Origin: Antedon bifida
Taxonomy: Eukaryota > Echinodermata > Crinoidea > Comatulida > Antedonidae
Length of the DNA stretch: 64,000 bases
Direction of reading: 5' to 3'
Assembly (NCBI GenBank): GCA_963402885.1
Contig: OY727099.1
Location: 1,242,501-1,306,500, forward strand
Shown: positions 1 through 10,657 of the stretch, in pieces
How positions within the stretch are numbered: position 1 is the first letter of the stretch
Layout of the letters: each line of letters begins with the position of its first letter
The notes under the pieces: model-generated
Told to the model about the DNA's origin: nothing
What the model saw: only the letters and a program-made list of their open reading frames with translations
The model's database searches: none
Translations under genes and position numbers: made by a program

Positions 1-322
1 AATTTAAATATGCATGTGTAGAGATTTCCCGTAAGAAAATCATATCGCATGGTTTGTTGCATGAGATTATGGTTTCACCCACCAAACCTTGATGGTCTAA
101 ATCTAGCAAATCAATATTGAGGATTCCCGAACCACGACAGCACCAACGCTGAATGGATGTGTAAGTATATTGTAATTTGTTTGTGTGCTGTACTTGGCTC
201 TCTGGGAGCACAGTTTTGTACTGAAGATGCTACACAAATATAATGAAGTATACATAAATAAATACACATCTCAGTACATTCCAGAGACAACCAAAAAATC
301 AGTTGTTGTACTATCTACTAAC

Positions 323-964
323 CTGTAACAGCAACGAAAACATTAGTATTTTCTTTCGACCAAACAAGTCTGAGAGTTGTCCCAAGATTAACGAACCGAT
401 AAGTTTTCCAAACAGCACGATAGATTTTCCTAGTTGACGCATCCAGTTTTTATGGCAAACCAAGTTCCACTAAATCAAAAAACGTTTTGTAAAAAAATGT
501 GTACAAGATTCACTATTTTGACAATAATCATATACTCAGATGTAGATGTACTTTTTAAATGGTGACTCTTATATGAAACTTACTTCTGTGACGACTGTCT
601 CTCCATAAATAGCACGATCGTAGAGCCATCCTGAACGACACTCGGTCTCTTCATCCGATTCAGATGTGCAGTTAAAATCACTATTACTGTTTAAGCTAGT
701 GATGTTGTATTGTTCATATTCCTTACATTTAGACCATTCATCTTGGTCGCTGTCCCATGGGATTGCACATTCAATGGCGTCGTCTTCGTACTTCAGTGCC
801 CCTTCAAATTGGCAGTGATGTTTGGGTGAACCACTTATAAACGTGTTGGCGAAGCTATGAAAAGCGCAGGGAATGGCTGTAAGGCACACCAAGAAAAAGT
901 GTAACTTCTGAATTCTTCCAAATTCACCTACGTGGTTTACGAGAATATCGTCGAATTTTTCCAT
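323..964 (-). CDS. SLC22-family transporter, 5' two exons only (gene continues past window start)
   Basis: Plasma-membrane organic-ion transporter of the SLC22 family (major facilitator superfamily); substrate unknown. Exon 1 is 964-584 (127 codons, ends in phase 0 before GTAAGT). Exon 2 is 469-323 (49 codons, acceptor TTTAG, donor GTTAGT). Exon 1 encodes a short cytosolic N-terminus, TM1 and the long cysteine-rich first extracellular loop with NIT and NCT glycosylation sites, ending in the family-typical TVVTE. Exon 2 starts WNLVC and carries the MFS motif A (GQLSDLFGRKK). Intron 1 is only 114 bp. Exon 3 is not visible in bases 1-322, so the rest is either to the left of the window or lost. 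Exon 1 is almost identical to that of the paralogue at 6241-10657, which points to a recent tandem copy or gene conversion. Family sure; functional status unknown. Confidence 0.85.
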
Positions 965-1044
965 GATCTACAAAATAATTTACAAATATCAATAACAATC
1001 AGCGATAGTAACCTTATATGGTTTGGATAGGTTTATGGCCTATG

Positions 1045-1510
1045 GTCTACAGTATGTTTCACATATATTTCAGAGACAATTACACAATCAAGCAAACAAT
1101 AACAATGATGATATCTGCTTGGACTATCGGTATATTAATAAATCCACAGATTTTAGTTGTTAAATTAATATATCATAACACAACGTATGTACACTGTGTG
1201 GGATAGAAAAAGAGTCATGGTTTGTGTATTCAATTGCGGCAACATTATTTGTACTATCATTTCTGTTTGCGTTATCAACAATATGATAATTGTATATAGC
1301 AGAATAATTCACGAATTGGTAAAACGAAAATGTCAATCATAGCCGGTGCATTCAGTAGCTCTGAATTTCAAAATCACATTTGGTTTATTGGACTAGATTT
1401 GGTATCTGTAAATTTCATTGCAAACCCTTTCATTTACACAATTTCCATGCCACAGTTCCGAGCCGAGTTGCTCAAATTTTTCCGGATCAGGACATGTTTG
1501 CAGAGAGCAC
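1045..1510 (+). pseudogene. Broken copy of a class A GPCR (TM4-5 and TM7 parts)
   Basis: Two open stretches in different frames match the GPCR at 49330-50286. The first (about 1060-1200) covers YFRDNYTIKQTITMM to the second extracellular loop (VVKLIYHNTTYVHC). The second (about 1340-1510) covers FSSSEFQNHIWFIGL through NPFIYTISM to KFFRIRTCLQR. TM1-3 are absent. There are small insertions near 1195 and 1283 that shift the frame. A deletion of roughly 170 bp at about 1330 removes intracellular loop 3 and TM6. The residues shared with 49330-50286, rather than the other two GPCRs, make that gene the closest parent in the window. It lies about 48 kb away and in the opposite orientation. It sits just upstream of the 964 SLC22 start. 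No function is expected. Confidence 0.85.
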
Positions 1511-4485
1511 ACATAATATGTGATACTGTATCACAGAATTTGCCTATGATACTGTACACATTATATATACACGTTGGTACAACCCCGGCCATAACTCATC
1601 ACCTAGCCTAGCAAATGATTTATTTATTTATCTTTTACAAGATTAGCATGGTGGGTGGGGGGGAGGGGTTGTACCCACCACTTAAAATGTGCCATGGCCA
1701 TTCATGACAATTTTCCCACCAATTTTAAAGGGTTTACTTTCGGCTGTTTTTTTTAAAATGGGTGTCTGAAAGGCGACCTCCACCACTAAATTTGTATGAC
1801 AATGGTCATTCATTCGGACCTACTCCAAACAAAATTGCGACACATATTTCGTGGGATTAACATTAAGGCTAATAGATTTTTTCGGCCCGTTACAATGTTC
1901 CTACTACTAGCCACACCCATCCGAATAAACTCGCCAGACGGTCATTTATATACATTGATGTACACACATAATTGTCACATGCATAGAAATTTAACTTTCC
2001 AGTTAGGTTAACCCTTCTCGTCTTCATCTCAAAAGGTACACAACTAACAAGCAAGCAATACATGATGCCGTGTTGGTCTGCCGCAGTATGGCTAAATCCT
2101 CCCAGGCCAGCTAAACTTCAACCACTATATTTTCATGATTAGGTAAGGTAGCAAAACCGATTTACAGAAACATCAATTGGTTCCGAAGACAATATTTATT
2201 TTGCTACATCTTACCTCTGCTGTTAAAGTTAAGTGAAATTGCTACAAGTCAAGTAAAATATTTGTCGGACAGGTGTGTATCCAACCATTACAAAGTTGAA
2301 AGAAGGACAAACCATTATAGCTTAATGGCATTTGTATTATTAATTGTCACTTAATAAAAGTAGTTCTACTCTTATTGTAATTAGTTACAGGAAAGTATTG
2401 TACGGGCAATTAGACAACGTATTCTGACATTATCCATTGATTTTATTTGGTTTATTGTTAAAAACAATTATTTTAGTTCCAATGTATAGTCAATGATTTA
2501 CCAGATAGATTAGTCAGATGCATTTTAAACAAACATTTACGTTTCTTGTTTAGGCTGTTTAACTGTGCTGGTATTGATGTTTATGAATATAAATGTGTGT
2601 AGGCTTATAGTATAAACATCAGTGATGCATATTATTGTAGTATCACATCATCAGGTACATAAAATCATGAACAGGTGTCTCGGGATCAAGACACTTACCA
2701 TCACGCACAATGCTAGAAAACTCGTTGTTTTTTTGGCACGAGACATCAGACATCAACGATTATTTGCTTAATCATTGCAATAATGTGTGATAATCCACAA
2801 AAGTGGAGTAGACCTCACCACCATGCGCTGGTGACCCCCTGCAACTCGTCGAATAGGACGAAGACGAATAAAGTTTGCTAATGTTAAACTTCGTTCTGCA
2901 TAAACTAGGCTAACTTCTATTGGCTGCAATTTATGGGAAACTCGCGGACCATTAACTTAAAGGTCTTTTATCTGATATGGAATGTAAAATCATGTGTTTT
3001 CAACCATTCAAACCACCGAACTTATAATCCGGTGTTTTTTTAGAAAACTAATTGCATTGTATTTAGAGATAGTGACTATCTCTATAATAATGGACTTATT
3101 TACGATAACTGAGCGGGCCGATAATAATAAAGGCCAATTACAAAACCAGAAACAAAATTATGACTTTTGACAGACCTCTATTAAATCAATCTATCGACTC
3201 AATAGCATATACGATTGGGTTACGTAGGGGTATTTTATATGTATTGTAACAACCTCCGATATCCATACAAGTACTGCCAACAGGAACATAATGGATGATT
3301 GTTCTACGTACCACAGTTGTTTACATAGGGTCAACGTATTCACCAGCCTCTTAAAATGCCAACAATAAAAGAAATATACTAGGTATTACCTTTTCAATTT
3401 AAAAACTACATATTATTTATTACTATAGCATGCATGGCAATTTTTACTCAAGTTTAACAACTACCTAGTAAGTTCCCATTTATAATATGTGTTAGATATA
3501 GCCCTGCAATAATAATGACTTATGGTAAATACCAGATAATACTCTTCCCTGGTAAATAAATTCTGTGACCATTACGATACGATAGTATTTATTGTCATTT
3601 TTACAACAAGGTACAAATTAAATTTGGTTGGTTGATTTACATTGATATACATACAATATACAAGTATATAAAGAAAAGAAGAAAAAAAAAAAGAAAATAC
3701 AGGGATCTAACAAACTTGCTATTAAATACATGAATAGAATTATAAACTAAAGATTGTCGGCAACGTGTTTTGATTCAGAGTGATCAGTCTACCAGTTTGG
3801 CTAAGCTTAAACAATTTATTTAGAGAGTGATCGGGATCTTGACGAATTCTATTGACAGTTTTTAGTTGTCCCTTTCATGAAGTGAAATAAAAGCTTCAAG
3901 GCCGATGATTTTACAATTACCACTTAAGTTAGTTTGTTTTTTCCATTTGAGGACGACGATTATCTTGTGTTTGCTAGAGTGTAAAATCATAAATACTCGT
4001 ATCCCTTTTATTGGTTACGCATCCTTGCACGAAGACGACAACGACCGGCAGTATATCTCTCTCCCTCCCCTATCTCGTGGCGCGAGGCCCTTCTGAATCG
4101 CTTGGCTCTTATACAGCAGGCCTAGTCTTTCTAGCTAGGGCCTCGCATTCAAACGCCGCTTTTAACACAGCCATTTTAATCCAATACAAATGTTATTTCA
4201 TTAAACAATAAAAAAAAATAACAGTTCAGATATTATTTAGTATTCAGATTTCAGTTTTTTTTTAATTTCATTTCAAGCACGACACAATAAAGTAAAATTG
4301 TAACATTTACATGTAAAATAAGATGAAATATAAAGTTTGTAATTATATTAGGCATAAGCAAACACTAAATCTGATCTGTATGATGTAAACATGAACGGGT
4401 AATGAAGACACGGAATTCGACGTGCGTTTACACTAACCAGAGGGAAAACTAATACCTGAATTTTACTATGAATAATCCATGATTT
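1511..4485. other. Intergenic; no gene seen
   Basis: No supported gene. It holds a G-rich run (1651-1670), a small perfect palindrome near 3065 (AGAGATAGTGACTATCTCT) and an A/G-rich run near 3670-3700. Short open frames here (for example 1796-2011 and 3905-4211) show no family features. Confidence 0.6.
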
Positions 4486-4938
4486 TACTAACCGTTTTAA
4501 AATCTTCCATAGTTCTAAGACAGTCTTCTGATGAGGATGTCTTTTTGCTAAGTTTTGTCAATATTGTAACACTTTCTTCGTATCTCTTCCTTTTGTCATA
4601 AGCCACCAAGAAGACTGTACTTACTATTTTATTAAGGATGTCTTTTTGCTAAGTTTTGTCAATATTTTAACACTTTCTTCGTATCTCTTCCTTTTGTCAT
4701 AAGCCACCAAGAAGACTGTACTTACTATTTTATTAAGGATGTCTTTTTGCTAAGTTTTGTCAATATTTTAACACTTTCTTCGCATCTCTTCCTTTTGTCA
4801 TAAGCCACCAAGAAGACTGTACTTACTATTTTATTATGGATGTCTTTTTGCTAAGTTTTGTCAATATTTTAACACTTTCTTCGTATCTCTTCCTTTTGTC
4901 ATAAGCCACCAAGAAGACTGTACTTACTATTTTATTAA
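4486..4938 (-). repeat. 101-bp tandem array (4 units) derived from SLC22 exon 5
   Basis: Bases 4486-4534 plus the first unit resemble exon 5 of the SLC22 gene at 7887-8025, including its splice donor (AACG before GTTAGT). From about 4535 a 101-bp unit repeats four times (starts 4535, 4636, 4737, 4838). Units are nearly identical, with only a few point differences. Each holds about 80 bp of exon-5 sequence (matching the MTKGRYEESVKIL part) joined to about 20 bp of unrelated AT-rich DNA. Relative to the functional exon, each unit has a 2-bp insertion after GGAAGA and stop codons in the linker, so it cannot be an exon. It looks like a relic of a third SLC22 copy that was amplified as a mini-satellite. 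Confidence 0.85.
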
Positions 4939-6240
4939 GTACACTACTGTATAACCTACCTCTTAGATTAGCTGATTTAAAAAAACGTCACCTCCGCTTA
5001 ATTCAACGTACTGTACCATCCGAAATCGTTGATAGGAACGGAAATTACGTCAGGAAGTAGTATATACAACATTACTTCGACGTACATGCATAATACAGCG
5101 CCTGATTTTGTACTCTAATTCCCGGGTAATCACAATTTTAGAGTCAGTATTACATAGACAAACATCTATTGCCGGATTTGATTTTCAAATTCGGATTAAA
5201 TGAACTAAAGAAAACACCAGCACTTTTATACCATCAGTAAGCTAAACCTTAAACCAATACTTGTTTTTATCGAAACAAAAATTGAAAAATAAAATCCAAA
5301 TACACATCGTAACGTAAGTTAATCACATTACAAATTTAGGTCTGAATTTTGATTTATTTTTTATTGTCCCACATTTGAATGTCCTAGTGTTTGAATGTCT
5401 GTGAAACATGTTACTACACTAGCAATCATTACTGAACTAGTTTGTCGAGAAGGTGCATGCACGGCTTTTGTAGTTTTCCGAAGTTTATAAACTGTTCTAC
5501 AATAGCAAACTTTGGAAAACTTTCTACCAAACTCATGGTTTGCATGAGCTGGCTTACTATAAAGGTTGCTATTGTACTAACAAACTTTAGGAAGAAGGTT
5601 GTTTAACTGAAGGTTTAACTGAGGATCACATAACTTACTGTAGTCATGTGATCTTCAGATGAATATGTTGCCTGGACCCCACATTTTAAAGCTTAAGCTT
5701 CCAGTGGGGTACCCTTTTTCTCATTTATTATCTATTATTTCTAGAAAATGTAACTGTATTTTATTTTTATTTGAGAAATAAATTTATTATTGATTGATTG
5801 ATTGATGAACAGCGTAACACGTCGAGTTCGTAAACAAGCTGGTTTAGACTTTTCTGACGAAAAAACTGCTTTGACCATTTGGTATCAACATACAGTAGTT
5901 TTATTCCTTATCATTAAAATAGTACACGAATAGTTTTGTAAGTTTAGTAATTTGTTTTCTGTTCTAGTAATGAAGAATCATCATCACAAAAGTAAAAAGA
6001 ACAATCCAATACAATTAACACAAATTTACCTAACTTTTAAAAGAAAATTTATACCTCAGTTGGGTAATAAATCTAAAAATAATATTTTCCTAATTGTTTT
6101 GTTATAATAATAATCAGGATAAAAATGTTTGTGTTGTTTAAATAAAGTATGTTCTTATCTAAATAAAAGAAATCTTTCTCGACTCTCAAGTTGGGAGGAT
6201 CACGTGGTTTATGAAACCCAAATGTGATGTAACTATAGGC
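4939..6240. other. Intergenic and 3' flank of SLC22 gene 2
   Basis: No gene seen. Bases 5640-5810 hold a short inverted repeat around AAGCTTAAGCTT and end in a (TTGA) tandem run near 5790-5806, the kind of tail often left by non-LTR retrotransposons. The region next to 6240 is presumably the 3' UTR of the minus-strand SLC22 gene. Confidence 0.45.
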
Positions 6241-9200
6241 CTACATCGTCGTGTCTTTGGTCTCCACTGATCTATATTCCTCGGGTTTAGAATCTCTAGC
6301 ACTAAAACATAAAAAAAGTAATCAATTATTGTAAAAAACATGTGGAACTTTAAAAAACATGTGGAGCTTTAAAAAACAATAGTGTACGCAATTGTGTATT
6401 TTTACGATATTTAGCCTTTGGACGATCAGGAATATGGAATTGAAAAGTGTTTAAATGAAAATGTCTACGTACCAACATTGTTTAGAAACAGTCAGCTTAT
6501 ATGCATCAGCCTCTTTTATATTGTCTGGTAGATTCTGGTTGTGTGTCTCTGGTAGAAGCAGTATTAATATTCCTGCCAGCAGAGATTGTCCACCAAAGAG
6601 AATGAGCGGCATCACAACAGACGTGTAATCTCCGATCAGAAGGATATACGGAGCAGATACCCCGCCAACTCTGGCGCAGATGGATGAAAATCCCAAACCA
6701 ATATTCCTAAATAATATTGTAAAATACTCCATTTACATTTTATATAATGGTAGAAATTAGTAGTACAAATAGTGTACTATAAATTCTTGGTAGTGTACAG
6801 TTTTGAAATTTGATGATGGTGTTTTGGTTTTTTTTTTGACGTTTAGACACTTTATTATATCTATCTGCTCCTTTCTCATAAATAAATTAGTAGGGCCATA
6901 CAACAGAGTGCGCTAGCAAAAATATTAGGCCTATGACTTTTACCTGACCGTGGTTGGATACAGTTCGGCTGAGTATAAATAAACAACTCCGTACGAAGCG
7001 GTGATACATAATTTGCCTATCATAGCAAATACCAAGACAGGGACTTTATAATCTACCGAAAATGTATAAAAGTTTATATTTATTAATTAACTTATGAATT
7101 ATCGTTTTTTACGGTAAGTATAATTCTACGTTTATTATGAATAAATGAATATAACAGAGGCAAAATTAAAACGTCATGAACTCAACTTTAAACAAACATG
7201 TATATTATTAAGATGACCTGTTTGCATCTGTTTCGTACGGAGTGATGCAACAGAGTTTGAATTTGACGCATGTGAAATCGTATCTCCTCGCCACATGTAT
7301 GCTTACTTAATAACATATAGGCCTATAAGGTTTATATTTACTAACCTTTAATTACAGTTGTCGAAAGTAAAACTACGCCACCTATACTCATGAATATGCA
7401 AATTACTCTTTTTCTGCCCAGACGTTTTAAAAGAAGTTGTGACAAAATATACGCTGGTACCTCAACAGCTCCAGAAATGAAGAAAGCGAGATAAGGATTC
7501 GAACCCAAACTTTCTGTATGAAATGCAATTCCATAATATACCATAGAATTTGAGAGCCTATTAGGTAGTGGAACAAAAGGATTACTAATATAAGATATGT
7601 ATTACCTATTTTAATATGAATTCTAAGACCGCTGTTTTACATTTTGTCATAACATACCAGTTAAAACCAATGAGAAGTGTTTTCCATCGCATTGTAGGTG
7701 AGGTGAAGAATAATGCCTTAATGTTCTCAGTTTGGGCGCCATGTTCTTTCTGTAAACGGAAATAGTCATATCGAAATATTATAATAGTTGAAATAAACTT
7801 GAAGATAAGTAAACATTATTAATGATCTAAATGTATTGATTAATGAAGACCCTGTCGTCTGTGTGCATTACTTAATTTACACTAACCGTTTTAACCGCTT
7901 TCAGAGTTTCAAGACAGTCTTCTGGTAATGACGTCTTGTTTGTTTTTGCAAAGTTTCTCAATATTTTAACACTTTCTTCGTATCTTCCTTTTGTCATGAG
8001 CCATCGGGGAGATTCTGGTAATATCCTACATTATATTTATATCATGATTTTAGTTAAATAGTACTTAAAGCCCCATTTATACTAGGACGATAACGATTGA
8101 TGATAAATAGATAAATATGTATTTTTCCTACATGAAATAAAAGTAATCTACTAGGATGACCTGACTATAGGATAACCATCTATGCTGCCTTTGAAGAAAA
8201 TAATATTTTCACACGTCCAATTAAATGACGTCATGATTAGCAAGAACAATAATATCGTGACGATCCAACGATTGTATTGTTCATATTGATCATGATGTCA
8301 TTTGATAGGAATAAAATAAAATGTTAATGGAATGATGATAATAAAATTCACGCGACATTTTTGGTGTATAATAGACAGAAGAAGCTTGGTTGATTTTGGT
8401 GTGCCACTCTCTTTCTTCCCAGTAGGAAACTGTACCCTAATCATTTTAATTCTCTAGAAGATATTCAAGAAAACAGAGAATCTTACCAAAAGTAGCTCAA
8501 GAATAAGACACCGGGCAAAGAAAGCGTCAACTCAATATTCTGCCAATCTCTAAGGGCATAAGCTACACCAGTTAATATGATGTAACCAAGAGTATAGAAG
8601 TATTCTATCGTAATCCCTATAAATGTCCTCCATGATGGCCCTACTATTTCGGTTACTAAAACAAAATAAATAGGAAGGAAGGAATGAATGATTATGGTTG
8701 CTACATGTCAGACATTTGTTTGCAATTACGTTTTTTAATCTATATTTTTTCTGTTTTTCATAATATATTATACAAAGTTCTGTAAATATAATATTTACCA
8801 ATGACAAAAGCTGTCAGAAAGACACCTGAGGAAGCGCAACCAAGCAAGAATTGAAAGGTAATAAATACTGGAAAAGAACCAGACAAACTTGACAAAACAC
8901 CACATGTAATCTGAAACAAAACACATTACAATAAATTAGATGGTGTTTTTTTTTTGTAAGACTACTCCGCGAGAGTAGTCTTACACATTATAAAGAAGTA
9001 ATAAATACAGTACACTCCAGAGACAAAAAAAAATCCACTTCAAGAAAAACTAACCTGTAACAGCAATGAAATCAGTAGTATTTTCTTTCGACCAAACAAG
9101 TCCGATAGTTGTCCGAAGACTAATGAACCGATAAGTTTTCCAAGAAGTACGATTGATTTTCCAAGTTGACGCATCCAGTTTTGATCACAAACCAAGTCCC

Positions 9201-10657
9201 ACTGAATAAGAAAACGTTAATACTTGTTGTTACCATGTGACGTTAGGTAGACCATGATGTTACGATAGGAGGAGGAGGAGGAGGAAAAAGAGTAATAGAA
9301 AGATGAAGAGGATAAGAAGGAGTAGAAGGAAGAGAAGGAGAAGGATGAAAGAGGAAGAGTAAGAGGAGGAGGAAGAGGAGGAAGAAGAGGAATAGAAAGA
9401 TGAAGAGGATAAGAAGGAGTAGAAGGAAGAGAAGGATGAAAGAGGAAGAGGAATAGAAAGATGAAGAGGATGAGAAGGAGGAGGAGGAAGAGGGACAGAG
9501 AAAAAAAGGAGGAAGAGAAGGAGTAGGAGGAAGAGGGACAGAGAGAGAGAAAGAGAAGGAGTAGGAGAATGAGGAAGAGGAGGAACAGAAGTAAAAGGAA
9601 CATAAAGAGAAAGTGGAAAAGAAGGAGTAGGAGAAAGAGGAGGATGAAAAATAGATACTCACTAAATTCGCCACTTGGTATTTATTCCATTTAAATCGAC
9701 GCCATCGTTTTATGCTCTGTCTACACTATCAAACTTTATGTGACAACAAAATCTGATGTGTGCCCATATATGAACATGATGATTTCATATCACTATTATA
9801 TTTGGGCTCATCACACTTTTTAGTCGCGTGAAAACGCGACTCTACAGCTCACTATGTCGGTCGGTCGGATTGTTAATCGGTCGTCTTTCGGTCGGTTGGT
9901 CGGTCAGTCGGTAAACACTAACTCAAATTTGAGCACGTGACTGCAGCCATGTATATGGCCTTGATTTTGTCAAACTAACTTGATAGTTAATATTTTGTAA
10001 ACATTTTGTGCTGGTCAAACCTCTTGTTACGAGAGTGTTCCTCCGTTTTAAAGGAAAGTAACCAATAAATATTATTATATTATTAACTGTTGTTAATCAA
10101 AATAATAAGTCTTTAATTTATTATAGACAGAGCTTTAAGATTCAATATTTCGGCACTAAGTAAATTTAATCAATTAATTCAAAGTGTAGTTGAAGGAGGG
10201 AGCAAGTATGTTTTAATGCTCTCTCATTGCTACTTTGTAGGCCTACAATCAACCCCTAAAATTGTGTAATACTTACTTCTGTGACGACTGTCTCTCCGTA
10301 AATAGCACGATCGTAGAGCCATCCTGAACGACACTCGGTCTCTTCATCCGATTCAGATGTACAGTTAAAATCACTATTACTGTTTAAGCCAGTTATGTTG
10401 TATTGTTCATATTCCTTACATTTAGACCATTCATCTTGGTCGCTGTCCCATGGGATTGCACATTCAATGGCGTCGTCTTCGTACTTCAGTGCCCCTTCAA
10501 ATTGGCAGTGATGTTTGGGTGAACCACTTATAAACGTGTTGGCGAAGCTATGAAAAGCGCAGGGAATGGCTGTAAGGCATACCAAGAAAAAGTACAACTT
10601 CTGAGCTCTTCCAAATTCACCTACGTGGTTTACAAGAATATCGTCAAACGCTTCCAT
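6241..10657 (-). CDS. SLC22-family organic ion transporter, complete
   Basis: Plasma-membrane MFS transporter of the SLC22 (organic cation, carnitine or anion) family. Ten exons: 10657-10277, 9201-9055, 8910-8799, 8655-8487, 8025-7887, 7749-7658, 7557-7346, 7052-6944, 6706-6473, 6301-6241. They total 1,656 bp, or 551 aa plus TAG, the usual family length. All introns are GT-AG with compatible phases. Visible hallmarks: TVVTE-WDLVC at the exon 1/2 join, motif A GQLSDLFGRKK (exon 2), TEIVGPSWR (exon 4), LPESPRWL (exon 5), YYGIAFHTESLG and the second motif KRLGRK (exon 7), AELYPTTVRN (exon 8/9) and LPETHNQNLPD (exon 9). The first extracellular loop has several cysteines and N-glycosylation sites. 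The C-terminus has a charged tail ending DTTM. Intron 1 (1.1 kb) has been enlarged by a purine-rich tract and a MITE. Substrate cannot be told from sequence. Confidence 0.95.
9260..9650. repeat. Polypurine (GGA/GAA-rich) tract in SLC22 intron 1
   Basis: About 390 bp in which the plus strand is nearly all A and G, with GAGGAGGAAGA-like words, GATGAAGAGGAT islands and larger repeated blocks (for example AAGAAGGAGTAGAAGGAAGA twice). Long open frames on the other strand (Ser/Phe/Leu-rich) are artefacts of this composition. The tract may form triplex structures. The paralogous intron at 470-583 lacks it. Confidence 0.9.
9714..9986. mobile_element. MITE family A copy, interrupted by a (GTCG)-rich insert
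   Basis: The left end carries the family A inverted repeat (GCTCTGTCTACACTATCAAA) followed by ATGTGACAACAAAAT and the typical ATATCACTA internal words. At about 9815 the match breaks off into a (GTCG)-rich segment. Near 9964 a TTTTGTCAAACTAACTTGATAG remnant of the right end reappears, so the GTCG segment was inserted into the MITE or replaced its middle. Confidence 0.65.
9818..9963. repeat. (GTCG)n-containing interspersed repeat, copy 1
   Basis: A short hairpin (GTCGCGTGAAAACGCGAC) is followed by repeats of GTCGGTCG, then GTAAACACTAACT, GAGCACGTGACTGCAG and CATGTATATGGCCTTG. The same order of words occurs at 34007-34105, so this is an interspersed element and not only a microsatellite. Confidence 0.65.

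Noticed and set aside
4535-4938. CRISPR-like reading of the regular 101-bp repeats
   Set aside because: There are no variable spacers, the DNA is eukaryotic, and the unit is traceable to SLC22 exon 5.
9217-9674. Long minus-strand frames rich in Ser, Phe and Leu
   Set aside because: They are the complement of the polypurine tract and lie inside an SLC22 intron; low-complexity artefacts.
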